From Raskinella chloraquaticus (SeqCode) (GTDB lineage Bacteria > Pseudomonadota > Alphaproteobacteria > Rhizobiales > UBA4765): DNA of 64,000 bases. The position numbers were made by a program, and so were the translations under genes. This document shows positions 41,388-50,641 of this stretch, one piece after another; position 1 is the first letter of the stretch, and each line of letters starts with the position of its first letter. The notes below the pieces were generated by a model. That model worked only from the letters and a program-made list of their open reading frames with translations. It was not told the origin of the DNA and did not search any database. Where the stretch lies: NCBI GenBank assembly GCA_002365175.1, contig DEZK01000036.1, positions 104,001-168,000 on the forward strand, given 5' to 3'.

Positions 41388-41981
41388 TCATTGCAAAGCT
41401 CTGATGAGAAATTGCGACAGGCGTCTGGTTTCGCTTTCAAGGTCAAGATGGCTGCATTGGGCGATAAGGGCGGGGTGGAGGACGACGGTGAGTGCCTGTT
41501 TGATCACGGTCGCTGCCTCCAGCGCATTGCCCTGGCGGAATTCACCTCGCGCCATGCCCTCGGCGATGACGTGGGCAAAAAGAGCGATGATCTCGGCCAT
41601 GTGCGCTTCGATGGCCGACCAGTTCTCCTGCATCGCCACCTCGACCATGTCATGCAGGCGGCGCTCATCGGTGCAGCGGCTCTTGGTGAAGCGATGCATG
41701 TCGAGTGCCAGGGCGGCCAGTTTCTCGGCCGCAGCTTGCGGCCCGTAGGCGATCTTGCGGGCAATTTCTTCGGATTCATCGAGAAGGCGCCGGCAGATTG
41801 CCTCATTAATGGCGCTCTTTGAGGCGAAGAAGCGATAGATGTTGGCTGGAGACATATCGAGGGCGGCGGCAAGATCAGCGACAGCCGTCTTGGCATAGCC
41901 GATGCGACGGAAATGCTCCTCGGCGACATCGAGAATGCGCTCACGTGTTTCTTCGGGTGAAAGGCGGGGTCTGGTGGACAT
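41388..41981 (-). CDS. TetR-family repressor of the RND pump
   Basis: A 197-residue TetR regulator. The N-terminal DNA-binding domain is clear (RERILDVAEEHFRRIGYAKT and ADLAAALDMSPANIYRFFASK). The C-terminal ligand domain is helical. It is the first gene of the TetR - adaptor - RND unit, so autoregulation is expected. The AT-rich intergenic region upstream contains a 7-bp inverted repeat that could be its operator. Confidence 0.88.
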   Translation of the reverse strand: MSTRPRLSPEETRERILDVAEEHFRRIGYAKTAVADLAAALDMSPANIYRFFASKSAINEAICRRLLDESEEIARKIAYGPQAAAEKLAALALDMHRFTKSRCTDERRLHDMVEVAMQENWSAIEAHMAEIIALFAHVIAEGMARGEFRQGNALEAATVIKQALTVVLHPALIAQCSHLDLESETRRLSQFLIRALQ

Positions 41982-41995
41982 GGGTCAACTTTGAA

Positions 41996-42023
41996 AAATG
42001 ATGATTTTCAATATTTATCATTT
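41996..42023. promoter_or_regulatory. Candidate TetR operator
   Basis: AAATGAT (41996-42002) and ATCATTT (42017-42023) are perfect inverted arms with centres 21 bp apart, just upstream of the TetR start and divergent from the 3-hydroxybutyrate dehydrogenase gene. The region is AT-rich, so chance is a real alternative. Confidence 0.3.
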
Positions 42024-42151
42024 ATCACAATCAAACACAAGCGCGAGCCTGCGATTGTAGGTAATCGCCCATCAGCGATGGAACGCATTGAACCTGAGAC
42101 TATTTCGCGTAGACACAGCGCAGCATTCGGCAACAGCAAAAGGAGAGCGGC

Positions 42152-42934
42152 ATGCTCAAGGGCAAATCAGCCATCGTCACCGGGGCCACCAGCGGAATTG
42201 GTCTGGCCATTGCGAGGGGTTTCGCGAAGGAGGGAATGAATCTCCTCATCGACGGTTTCGGCGACACACCGGCCAACCACAAGGTTGCCGCGGACATTGC
42301 GGCTGAGTTCAACGTCACATGCGTCTTCTCGCCCGCTGACATGTCGAAACCGGCGGAGATTGCCGGTATGGTCGATCTCGCTAACAAGAGCCTGGGCGGG
42401 GTTGATGTGCTGGTCAACAATGCCGGCATCCAGTTTGTGGCGCCGGTTGAGGAATTTCCGCCGGAAAAATGGGATGCCATCATCGCCATCAACCTGACGG
42501 CGGCCTTTCATTGCACGCGTCTCGTGGTGCCGCAGATGAAGACGAAGGGCTGGGGGCGCATCATCAACACCGCCTCCGCCCACGCCAGTGTCGCCTCGCC
42601 TTTCAAATCGGCGTATGTCTCGGCCAAGCACGGGCTCTACGGCTTCACCAAGACGATAGCCCTTGAAGTGGCGACCAATGGCATTACCGCCAACTGCATC
42701 TCACCGGGCTATGTCTGGACGCCTCTGGTCGAGCATCAGATCCCGGAAACGATGGCAGCGCGCCATCTGACGCGCGAACAGGTGATCAATGATGTGCTGC
42801 TGCATGCGCAGCCGACCAAGCAGTTCGTCACTGTCGAGGAAGTTGCCGGGATTGCCGTTTTCCTCTGTACGGATGCCGCCAAGAACATTACCGGGACCAA
42901 TATTGCGGTTGATGGTGGCTGGACGGCCGAATAA
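42152..42934 (+). CDS. bdhA: 3-hydroxybutyrate dehydrogenase
   Basis: A 260-residue short-chain dehydrogenase. The NAD-binding TGATSGIGLAIA and NNAG motifs and the catalytic Tyr-x3-Lys in AYVSAKHGLYG are present. SPGYVWTPLVEHQIPE and QPTKQFVTVEEVA are diagnostic of D-3-hydroxybutyrate dehydrogenase. It interconverts 3-hydroxybutyrate and acetoacetate, so it feeds PHB and ketone-body carbon into metabolism. It is a single gene with AGGAGA before the ATG and converges on the SDR gene. Confidence 0.92.
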   Translation: MLKGKSAIVTGATSGIGLAIARGFAKEGMNLLIDGFGDTPANHKVAADIAAEFNVTCVFSPADMSKPAEIAGMVDLANKSLGGVDVLVNNAGIQFVAPVEEFPPEKWDAIIAINLTAAFHCTRLVVPQMKTKGWGRIINTASAHASVASPFKSAYVSAKHGLYGFTKTIALEVATNGITANCISPGYVWTPLVEHQIPETMAARHLTREQVINDVLLHAQPTKQFVTVEEVAGIAVFLCTDAAKNITGTNIAVDGGWTAE

Positions 42935-42940
42935 GGCCGA

Positions 42941-43696
42941 TCAGCGCCCGCCGCTCACTTCAAGCACGGCACCGGTAATGTAGGATGCCTCGGCGGACAT
43001 CAGGAACAGGATGGTCGAGGCTACTTCCTCAGCCGTCCCTTCTCGCCCGATGGGAACGGTGGGGCCAAGCTTGTGCAGGCGATCGGGCATGCCGGCGCTG
43101 GCGTGGATATCGGTGGCAATGAGGCCAGGGGCCACCGCGTTGACGCGGATGCCCTCGGCCGCCACCTCCTTGGCCAGGCCCAACGTCAATGCGTCGATGG
43201 CGGCCTTTGAGGCTGCGTACCAGACGAAATCATGGGGGCTGCCGATGCGGCTGGCGATCGATGACATGTTGATGATAACGCCGCCATGACCACCGCTTCT
43301 GTTTGAAAGACGTTTGACGGCCAGGCGTGCAGCCAGAATGGCGCCTGTGACATTGAGATCGATCACCGCCTTGATGTCCTCAGCCGCTGCGTCGACCAAT
43401 CGCCCGGCGCGCCCAGTGATGCCGGCATTATTCAAAAAGACATCGAGCCTGCCGAATGCCCTATCGCAGCCGGCAAAGACTGCTTCGATCTCGGCGGGCT
43501 TGGCAATATCGCCTTGAATGATGGCAGCAGTCGCCCCCGACTGCCGGCAGGAGGCGGCGACGGCCTCGGCAGCCGCCAGGTCGCGCTGATAGTGAATGGC
43601 GACATCATAGCCGCGCCGGGCAGCAAGTCTGGCGCTCGCCGCGCCGATGCCGCGGCTGGCGCCGGTGATCAGCACAACAGGTCTTTCTTTCACCAT
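42941..43696 (-). CDS. SDR-family oxidoreductase
   Basis: A 251-residue short-chain dehydrogenase. It contains the TGASRGIGAAS nucleotide motif, NNAGIT, an active-site Ser in NMSSIASRIG and the Tyr-x3-Lys of WYAASKAA. The Arg and Gln-rich context after the first strand suggests NADP preference, but this is weak. ATG 43696 follows GGAGAG by four bases; the open frame upstream is discarded. The substrate cannot be predicted. It converges with bdhA with six bases between. Confidence 0.82.
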   Translation of the reverse strand: MVKERPVVLITGASRGIGAASARLAARRGYDVAIHYQRDLAAAEAVAASCRQSGATAAIIQGDIAKPAEIEAVFAGCDRAFGRLDVFLNNAGITGRAGRLVDAAAEDIKAVIDLNVTGAILAARLAVKRLSNRSGGHGGVIINMSSIASRIGSPHDFVWYAASKAAIDALTLGLAKEVAAEGIRVNAVAPGLIATDIHASAGMPDRLHKLGPTVPIGREGTAEEVASTILFLMSAEASYITGAVLEVSGGR

Positions 43697-43783
43697 TACA
43701 CTCTCCGCGTGCTCTGCCACCTTGGCCGTTGCCAAAAGGAACAGTATGTCAAGGGATGGGTTACGAGAAGGGCGGATGGTCTG

Positions 43784-45004
43784 ATGGCGGAACACTGTCT
43801 GATTATCGGCGCTGGACAGGCTGGGCTGACGGTTGCGCAATCCTTGCGCGAACACGGGTTTACGGGCGCGATCACCCTTGCCGGCGATGAGCCGCATGCG
43901 CCCTATCAGCGCCCACCACTGTCCAAGAAGGTGTTATCGGGCGAGATGGCGCCTGAACGGCTGGTGCTGAAGCCGCCGGCGTTCTTCGCCGCGCAAGCGA
44001 TCAATTGGCGGGGCGATCTTGCTATCCGCAATATCGATATCAAGACGGGGCGCGCGCATCATGATGGCGGAACGATCGCCTATGATCGGCTGGTGCTGGC
44101 AACCGGCACATCAGCCCGCAGCCTGTCGATGAGGGATGTGCCGAAGTCCGGCGTTTTTACGCTGCGTGGCATCGATGATGTGATGCTGCTCAGGCCGCAT
44201 ATCGCTGCCGGGCACAGGCTCGTGATCATCGGCGCCGGCTATATCGGCCTCGAAGTCGCAGCCATTGCCAGCGCTCTCGGCGCTGATGTAACGGTGATCG
44301 AGGCGGCTCCCCGCGTCCTGGCGCGCTCGGTTGGTGTCGAAGTGTCACGTTACTTCGAGAGTGTTCATCGCCAGCGCGGTGTCAAGATTGAACTTGGCGT
44401 AACACTCGAGGGCATCGAGACAACCCCCCAAGGGCTGGTTGCGGTGGCGGGCGGCGGGCGCCGTTTTGCCGCCGACGCCGTTCTGATTGCTGTCGGCTCG
44501 ACACCGCGAACCGAATTGGCGGCAGCAGCCGGGCTCTCGGTCGATGACGGGATTGTGGTCGACAGCGCCTGCCGGACGTCGCAGGAGCACATCGTCGCTG
44601 CTGGCGACTGCACGCGGTTTTTCTCCACGCGCTATCAGCGCCACGTGCGTCTTGAAAGCGTGCAGAATGCGATTGATCAGGCCAAAGCAGCCGCTGCGAC
44701 GCTTGCCGGCGGTACGCCGGGCTATGATCCGCTGCCGTGGTTCTGGTCGGATCAGTTCGATCTCAAGTTACAGATCGCCGGCCTGTCGCAGGGTCATGAC
44801 CGCATCATCCTGCGCGGTAATCCGGCAAGTCACATGTTCAGCGCTTTTTATTTTGCCGGCTTGACACTTATTGCCGTCGATACCATCAATCGTCCGCGCG
44901 ACCATATGCTGGCCCGGCGGGTGATCGGCAGAGCTCTTCGCCGCGATCCTGATGAGATCGCGCGCGATGACATCGACCAGTGGGAAACATTGTTTGAGGG
45001 ATAA
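43784..45004 (+). CDS. FAD-dependent ferredoxin-reductase-type oxidoreductase
   Basis: A 406-residue flavoprotein of the ferredoxin/rubredoxin reductase type. The FAD motif GAGQAGLTVAQSL opens it, and PYQRPPLSKKVLSGE is characteristic of monooxygenase-associated reductases. The NAD motif is GAGYIGLEVAAIASALG. The C-terminal reductase domain covers residues 320-406. It would transfer electrons from NAD(P)H to a ferredoxin, though no partner ferredoxin or monooxygenase lies alongside. ATG 43784 has GGA upstream at workable spacing. Confidence 0.87.
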   Translation: MAEHCLIIGAGQAGLTVAQSLREHGFTGAITLAGDEPHAPYQRPPLSKKVLSGEMAPERLVLKPPAFFAAQAINWRGDLAIRNIDIKTGRAHHDGGTIAYDRLVLATGTSARSLSMRDVPKSGVFTLRGIDDVMLLRPHIAAGHRLVIIGAGYIGLEVAAIASALGADVTVIEAAPRVLARSVGVEVSRYFESVHRQRGVKIELGVTLEGIETTPQGLVAVAGGGRRFAADAVLIAVGSTPRTELAAAAGLSVDDGIVVDSACRTSQEHIVAAGDCTRFFSTRYQRHVRLESVQNAIDQAKAAAATLAGGTPGYDPLPWFWSDQFDLKLQIAGLSQGHDRIILRGNPASHMFSAFYFAGLTLIAVDTINRPRDHMLARRVIGRALRRDPDEIARDDIDQWETLFEG

Positions 45005-45009
45005 ACGCC

Positions 45010-45846
45010 TCAGCGCCTGCTTTCATAAAGAGTAATGGCGGTGGCGACAGCGAGATTAAAGCTGTCGGCGCGCCCGCTCATCGGGATGCGGACGAGACGG
45101 TCGCAGGCCGCACTCATCTCGGCGCTCAGCCCCTTTTGCTCATTGCCCATGACGATGAGGCTCGGCGCCCGCCAGGCAAGCGTGCGGATATCCTCGGATC
45201 CTGACAAATGGGTACCGACGACAAGACCGCCGAATTGGCGGCGCCAGTCGAGAAAATCGGCGAGCGAGGTGCGGTAGAGGTTGACGGCGAAGATTGATCC
45301 CATCGAGGCGCGCACCGCCTCGCCGGCATAAGGGTCGGTGGCTTCACCGATCAGTAAAATATCGCGAACATCAAATCCGTCAGCCGTGCGCAGGATGGTG
45401 CCGAGATTGCCGGGATCGCGGACCGTTTCCAGCGCCAGAAGCCGATCGGTATCGCCGCTGCCGAAATCGAGAAGAGAATGCCAGGTCTGGCGGTAGACAC
45501 TCACCACCGTTTGCGGATTGTCGCGGCGCGACAGCTTGCCCAGAACCTCGCGGTTGACTTCCAGTATCAACCCGCCGCTATCCTCAGTGGCGGCGGCTAG
45601 CTTCATCACATGCGACTCATGTGCGGCTTCATCCAGATAGGCGATGGCGAGCGGGGCTGTCGCTTGCGACAAGGCTTCCAGTGCGGCGCGCGCCCCCTCG
45701 ACCACAAAGAGGTGGGTGGCGGCGCGGTTCTTTTTGAGGTCAAGCGCGCGGATCGCCTTGATCGCATTATTAGCCGGCGAAACAATATGACGTCGCTCGC
45801 CCGGCGGATGGCGGGTCAGCGCGTCGTCGATATCGCCGGGCGTCAT
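45010..45846 (-). CDS. TrmH/SpoU-family RNA methyltransferase
   Basis: A 278-residue SPOUT methyltransferase. An N-terminal substrate-binding domain (about residues 25-110) with VEGARAALEAL precedes the trefoil-knot domain. The three SpoU motifs are visible: DPGNLGTILRTADG, IVMGNEQKGLS and IPMSGRADSFNLAVATAI. It should 2'-O-methylate rRNA or tRNA; the target is unknown. ATG 45846 shares a base with the upstream methyltransferase stop (TGATG). Confidence 0.87.
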   Translation of the reverse strand: MTPGDIDDALTRHPPGERRHIVSPANNAIKAIRALDLKKNRAATHLFVVEGARAALEALSQATAPLAIAYLDEAAHESHVMKLAAATEDSGGLILEVNREVLGKLSRRDNPQTVVSVYRQTWHSLLDFGSGDTDRLLALETVRDPGNLGTILRTADGFDVRDILLIGEATDPYAGEAVRASMGSIFAVNLYRTSLADFLDWRRQFGGLVVGTHLSGSEDIRTLAWRAPSLIVMGNEQKGLSAEMSAACDRLVRIPMSGRADSFNLAVATAITLYESRR

Positions 45847-46769
45847 CAGACACTCCAATGGCTGAAAAGGGAGGTGGAGAGAAGGCGATCGCCGCTCTCG
45901 GTGCGGATGGCCAGTTCGCCTGATGTGATGGCCCCGCCCCGGCCTTCAAAGCTTGCGTGCATGAGATCATCCAGTGCCAGTGCCGACGCTCGGATCGCAT
46001 AGGCGCTCAGCACCATGAAGGCGCCGTCTTTCGCCAGCAGTTCGACACAATCGGCAAGGTGGGCTGGCAGATGATCGAAGAGTTCCCATTCCTCGCCCTT
46101 CGGGCCGCGGCCGAATTTCGGCGGATCGAGAATGATGCCGTGATAGCTGTTGCCGCGCCGGCGTTCGCGGGCAACGAAGGCGACCGCATCGTCGATCAGC
46201 CAGCGGATGGGCTTGTCGTCGAGGCCTGCCATCGTCTGGTTGTCGCGGGCGTGCGCGATGGCGCGCTTCGAGGCATCGACATGGGTGACATGGGCGCCGG
46301 CGCGCGCGGCAACGAGGCTTGCAAGTCCGGTATAGCCAAACAGGTTGAGGAGCTTCGGCTGGTCGATGCCTTTTGATTGCAGGGCGCTGACAGAATTGAC
46401 GATATGGTGCCAGTGCAATGCCTGTTCGGGAAAGAAACCCATATGGCGGAAGGCGGTGAAGCGACCGTGGAAGGACAGGCCGTCCCAGCTCAGGGGAAAG
46501 CGTTCAGGGGCGGGGCCGCCCCCGGCCATCGTCCAGCGGCCTTCGATGCCGCCTGCCTGGGCCTGGAAGACAGCATCGGCGTTCGCCCACAGGGCGGGGT
46601 TTTGCCGTTTGCCCATTGCCTGCTCTTCAGGGCGATCAACAAGAAGTCGACCGAAGCGCTCAAGGCGCCGCCCCTCGCCTATATCCATCAGCGCGTAATC
46701 CGCCCAGCCATCACAGACAAGAAGCGAGAGCCGGTGCGCGGTATCTGGTGATTTGGGGGAAACCGTCAT
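45846..46769 (-). CDS. RlmI-like class I rRNA methyltransferase
   Basis: A 307-residue SAM-dependent methyltransferase. The SAM motif is LLNLFGYTGLASLVAARAGA, an acidic motif follows (THVDASKRAI), and the DPPKFGRGPKGEEW motif marks the COG1092 (RlmI) type. It lacks the N-terminal PUA domain of E. coli RlmI (396 residues), which makes the exact nucleotide target uncertain. It is co-transcribed with the TrmH-type gene. Confidence 0.82.
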   Translation of the reverse strand: MTVSPKSPDTAHRLSLLVCDGWADYALMDIGEGRRLERFGRLLVDRPEEQAMGKRQNPALWANADAVFQAQAGGIEGRWTMAGGGPAPERFPLSWDGLSFHGRFTAFRHMGFFPEQALHWHHIVNSVSALQSKGIDQPKLLNLFGYTGLASLVAARAGAHVTHVDASKRAIAHARDNQTMAGLDDKPIRWLIDDAVAFVARERRRGNSYHGIILDPPKFGRGPKGEEWELFDHLPAHLADCVELLAKDGAFMVLSAYAIRASALALDDLMHASFEGRGGAITSGELAIRTESGDRLLSTSLFSHWSV

Positions 46770-46816
46770 GACAAGCGAGCTTAAATCATGTTTTTACGGC
46801 GTCGGCAAAATCGCTA

Positions 46817-48052
46817 TCAGGCGGAGCGCAGAGCCTCGACAGGATTGAGCCGCGAGGCGTTCCAGGCGGGGTACCAGCCAAAGAAAATGCCAACGAAACC
46901 TGAGAAGATGACGGCGCCGATGACAATCAGAGGATCGATCAGCAAGGGCCAGCCGGCTTTTGTCGATACCGCTTCAGCGGCACCAATGCCGAGGATAACG
47001 CCGATGATGCCGCCAATTGCCGCGAGCACGGTTGCCTCAATCAGGAACTGGCGCATGATGTCGCCCGGGCGGGCACCGACGGCCATGCGCAGCCCGATCT
47101 CGCGCGTGCGCTCGGTGACTGACACCAGCATGATATTCATGATGCCGATACCGCCAACGATGAGAGAAACGGCGGCGACTGCTGCCAGCAGCCAGGCAAG
47201 TGTGTTGGCGGAGGCCTCGCGGGTGGCAGCGATTTCCGAGAGGTTGCGGATGGTGAAGTCGTCGTCCTGATCCGGCTGCAGGCGATGGCGCTGGCGCAGA
47301 AGCTGGCGTACCTCTTCGAGCGCCGCATTGAGGTCCTCGCCTTCCTGCACCTTGACCATGATCGAGCCGACCTGGCGCGAATTGGCGCGGTTGGTGCCGG
47401 TGAGGCGTGAGCGTGTGGTGGAGAGGGGCACGAAAACGGCATCGTCCTGATCGGTGCCAAGTGCCGACTGACCCTTGCGCGCCATGATGCCGATCACGGT
47501 CATCGGCACGTTGCGCAGGCGGATGGTCTGGCCGACCGGGTCCTCGCCACCGGGGAACAGATTCTGCACCACCGTCAACCCAAGGATCACCACCTGACCG
47601 CCGCGCTGGATTTCTTCAGCGGTGAAGGAACGACCGATTTCTACTTCCCATTCGCGGGCTTCGAAATATCCCTGGTCGATACCAAAGGCGAAGGTTGCCC
47701 AATTCTGGCTGCCGGCGACGATCTGGACGCTGGGGCGCAGCGTTGGCGCGCTTGTCTGGACGCTACTGATTTCCCGCGTGATGGCCTCAGCATCAAGATC
47801 GGTCAGGGTGTTCGACGCACCGCTGCCGAGCCGCACGCCGGTGAGCGTGATGTTACCGGGAAGGACGATAAGAAGATTGGCGCCAAGCGAGCGTATCTGT
47901 GCTGCCACCTGCTGGCGCGCACCACCGCCAATCGCCACCATCGCGATCACGGCTGCCACACCGATGATGATGCCAAGCATGGTGAGCGCGGCGCGCTGCT
48001 TATGGGCGTTCAGCGCCTGCAAGGCGGAGAGGAGCGCTTCATAAAAGCTCAT
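46817..48052 (-). CDS. MacB-type ABC exporter permease
   Basis: A 411-residue permease with one N-terminal helix, a large periplasmic domain (residues 50-290) and three C-terminal helices. The FtsX-like C-terminal block has GIMNIMLVSVTERTREIGLRMAVGA. In E. coli MacB this part is fused to the ATPase; here it is a separate gene that overlaps the ATPase gene by ATGA. It works by mechanotransmission to drive export through the adaptor and an outer-membrane channel. Confidence 0.9.
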   Translation of the reverse strand: MSFYEALLSALQALNAHKQRAALTMLGIIIGVAAVIAMVAIGGGARQQVAAQIRSLGANLLIVLPGNITLTGVRLGSGASNTLTDLDAEAITREISSVQTSAPTLRPSVQIVAGSQNWATFAFGIDQGYFEAREWEVEIGRSFTAEEIQRGGQVVILGLTVVQNLFPGGEDPVGQTIRLRNVPMTVIGIMARKGQSALGTDQDDAVFVPLSTTRSRLTGTNRANSRQVGSIMVKVQEGEDLNAALEEVRQLLRQRHRLQPDQDDDFTIRNLSEIAATREASANTLAWLLAAVAAVSLIVGGIGIMNIMLVSVTERTREIGLRMAVGARPGDIMRQFLIEATVLAAIGGIIGVILGIGAAEAVSTKAGWPLLIDPLIVIGAVIFSGFVGIFFGWYPAWNASRLNPVEALRSA

Positions 48053-48780
48053 GCTGCTTCTCCTTCCAGTTGTGCCAGAGCAGCGGCGGCATCGCGCGGC
48101 TGGTGGCTGCTGTCCTTCAGGATACGCCCGTCACGAAAGTGGATGACGCGGGAGGCAAAAGCGGCGACCTCCGGCTCGTGGGTAACGACGATGACGGTGA
48201 CGCCCTCGCGATGCAATGTCTGGAAAAGCGCCATGATGTCGAGCGAGGTGCGGCTGTCGAGTGCGCCTGTCGGCTCGTCGGCAAGCAGGATGGCGGGCTT
48301 GTTGACGAGGGCACGGGCAATCGCCACGCGCTGCTGCTGGCCACCCGACAGTTCGGTCGGTTTGTGGTAGAGGCGATCACCAAGGCCGACACGGGCGAGC
48401 GCCGCGATCGCCATCTCGCGGCGCAGCGAGCGGGGTTGGCCGGCATAGATCATCGGCAGTTCGACATTGGCGACAGCATTGATCTCCTGGATGAGATGGA
48501 ATTGCTGGAAGACGAAGCCGATGCGGCGATTGCGTACAGTGGCAAGCCCGTCGGCCGACAGCGCGGAGATGGCTTCACCATCCAGCCTGTAGGCGCCTGC
48601 GGTCGGACGATCGAGGCAGCCGACAAGGTTCATGAAGGTTGATTTTCCCGATCCTGACGGTCCCATGACGGCAATGAACTCGCCAGCCTCGACCTTCAGG
48701 CTCACGCCATCAAGAGCATGAATGTCCTGGCCGCCGAGATGGTAGGTTTTGCGCAGATCAACGATCTCGACGAGTGCCAT
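48049..48780 (-). CDS. MacB/LolD-type ABC exporter ATPase
   Basis: A 243-residue ATPase with Walker A GPSGSGKST, signature LSGGQQQRVAIARAL and Walker B ILLADEPTGALD. The YHLGGQDIHALDGVSL opening and FQQFHLIQEINAVANVELP are typical of LolD/MacB. The C-terminal 20 residues extend beyond the core. It energises the following permease. Confidence 0.9.
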   Translation of the reverse strand: MALVEIVDLRKTYHLGGQDIHALDGVSLKVEAGEFIAVMGPSGSGKSTFMNLVGCLDRPTAGAYRLDGEAISALSADGLATVRNRRIGFVFQQFHLIQEINAVANVELPMIYAGQPRSLRREMAIAALARVGLGDRLYHKPTELSGGQQQRVAIARALVNKPAILLADEPTGALDSRTSLDIMALFQTLHREGVTVIVVTHEPEVAAFASRVIHFRDGRILKDSSHQPRDAAAALAQLEGEAA

Positions 48781-48782
48781 GA

Positions 48783-50495
48783 CTAGATACCGGGTCGTGG
48801 TCCGGCGGCGGCGGGCGGGGCAGCGGCAGGCCGGGGGCCACCGCCGATCACCACATCGTCGCCGGGTTTGAGGCTGCCTGCGTCGGTGATTTCGGTAAAC
48901 GTCCCATCGCTCGCTCCAAGGCGTACCGTGATCGCCTGCAGCTCGCCACCGGCGCCGAGGCGATGAAGGCGTCCGAACTGGCCGCGCCCGGCGGTGGGCG
49001 CGAAATCGGCGCGGATGGCTTCGAATTTTGGTTGTTGCTCCGGCGTCAGCAAGGCTTTCACCTGTTCGGCCGTTTCGTTGCGAAAGCGGGCAAAACTCTC
49101 GCGCCGCTGGGCAGGGCCAGCCTCGCTCGTGGCGATCGTCCGTGCCTTTTCGCGGGCGGCTGCAAAAATGGCGTCGACAGCCGCGCTCTGAGCCGGATCA
49201 AGCACGACCTCGGTCTTGATGCGTTGAGCAAACTGCGCGAACTGGCGCCCGGCGTTCTGGTTGGCGCCGCCTGAGGCCTGCCCGCCCGCAGCCGGCAATC
49301 CGCCAAAAGGCGAGGCGCCCGGTGCGCCACCAGCCTGGGGCGGGCGCTCAGCGCCTAATTCTCCTGGCGGGCGAAAGCGCAGCGCGGCGTTGGACACACG
49401 CAGCACGTCGCCCTTGCGCTCGGTGAGGACGCGCAAATTGGCTGTCATGCCGGGAAGCAGGACCCGCCCGGGATTTTCCACCGCAATGACGGCTGTGTAG
49501 ATCACCACATTCTGGATGGTCTGCGAGCCAAGACGCACCTGCTGGACCTTGCCTTCGAACGTGCGCCCGGGAAAGGCGTTGACGGTAAAGGGGGCCGGCT
49601 GACCTGGCTGGACGCGGCCAACATCGGTTTCATCGACATTGGCGTAGATGACCATGTTGTCGAGGTTTTCGGCAACAAGAAACAGGGTTGGCGCCTGAAG
49701 CGAGGCCGCAACTGTCTGGCCAAGCTCGATATTGCGCTGGACTACCACACCATCGACCGGCGACCTGATCTCGGAATTGCGGATATCGACCTCGATCTGG
49801 CGGATGACGGCTTCGCGCTGCGCGATACTGGCTCTGGCAGACGCCAGTTGCGCAGTGGTGACCTGCGCGTCGGCGATGAGCGAGGAGAGGCTGGCGGCAG
49901 CGGAAGTGATCTGGGCTGCGGTTGATTCGCGGGCTGCCTGCTGGGTGAGGCTGGCAGTCCGGGCAGCCTGCAATGTCACCTCGGTTGCCGAACCACGGGT
50001 GACCAATTGTTCCTGACGGGCGAGTGTCTGGCGGGCATCCTCAACGAGCGCGTCGGCGCGGCGCATCTGAGCGCTCATATCGGCCATGGCGGCGCGGGCC
50101 TTTTCCTGATCCGCCTTGTTCTTTTCGAGGTTGGCCTCCTGGACCATGGCAAGCGCGCGTGCCTGGGCAAGATCGGCGCGCGCAGCGTCCGCCTTGGCGC
50201 GCAGCTGATCGGTATTGAGGCGCGCCATCATCTGGTTGGCTTTGACGATGTCATTGTAGTCGGACAGAATCTCGATCACCTGTCCGGAGAGTTGCGAGCC
50301 GACGATCACGGTCGAAATGGGGTTGATGGTTCCAGTGGCGGCGACCGCAGCGATGATGTCGCCACGCTCCAGTCTGGCGAAGCGATAGGGGGGGGATGAT
50401 TTGCTGGCGGCGAAGGGCTGCGCGTACCATGCCAACCCGACAAGCGCGGCAAGGGCCGCGCCGCCAGCAATCCAGGCTGATCTTGCTATGCGCAT
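48783..50495 (-). CDS. MacA-like periplasmic adaptor with Spy/CpxP-like insertion
   Basis: A 570-residue adaptor, clearly longer than MacA (about 370). Residues 1-30 are a signal-anchor. A biotinyl-like part, a long coiled-coil hairpin (about residues 95-260) and a beta-barrel part follow (GVVVQRNIELGQTVAAS, FTVNAFPGRTFEGKV). Residues of about 385-500 are a Gly/Ala/Gln-rich linker and a helical segment that includes KALLTPEQQPKFEAIRADF, which matches the LTxxQ motif of Spy/CpxP-type periplasmic chaperones. The C-terminus is Pro/Ala-rich. It delivers substrate to the ABC permease. ATG 50495 starts MRIARSAW. The insertion is unusual but real, since the frame continues on both sides. Confidence 0.85.
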   Translation of the reverse strand: MRIARSAWIAGGAALAALVGLAWYAQPFAASKSSPPYRFARLERGDIIAAVAATGTINPISTVIVGSQLSGQVIEILSDYNDIVKANQMMARLNTDQLRAKADAARADLAQARALAMVQEANLEKNKADQEKARAAMADMSAQMRRADALVEDARQTLARQEQLVTRGSATEVTLQAARTASLTQQAARESTAAQITSAAASLSSLIADAQVTTAQLASARASIAQREAVIRQIEVDIRNSEIRSPVDGVVVQRNIELGQTVAASLQAPTLFLVAENLDNMVIYANVDETDVGRVQPGQPAPFTVNAFPGRTFEGKVQQVRLGSQTIQNVVIYTAVIAVENPGRVLLPGMTANLRVLTERKGDVLRVSNAALRFRPPGELGAERPPQAGGAPGASPFGGLPAAGGQASGGANQNAGRQFAQFAQRIKTEVVLDPAQSAAVDAIFAAAREKARTIATSEAGPAQRRESFARFRNETAEQVKALLTPEQQPKFEAIRADFAPTAGRGQFGRLHRLGAGGELQAITVRLGASDGTFTEITDAGSLKPGDDVVIGGGPRPAAAPPAAAGPRPGI

Positions 50496-50514
50496 GGGTT
50501 ACCTATCGTTTAAT

Positions 50515-50547
50515 ATACCGGGACGAGTACATAACGGTCCACGGTAT
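50515..50547. promoter_or_regulatory. Imperfect inverted repeat in divergent promoter region
   Basis: ATACCGGGAC (50515-50524) and GTCCACGGTAT (50537-50547) are inverted copies differing by one base and one gap. They sit between the divergent adaptor (start 50495) and AprI-like lipoprotein (start 50642) genes, a good place for a regulator that controls both. Confidence 0.4.
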
Positions 50548-50641
50548 TCTGGCGCAATTTAAACGTCATGATATCGCTTATCCGACGCCACACTTTATGA
50601 TGACGCGGGTGTTCATCCGTCACGGACGATCGAGGTCGGGC

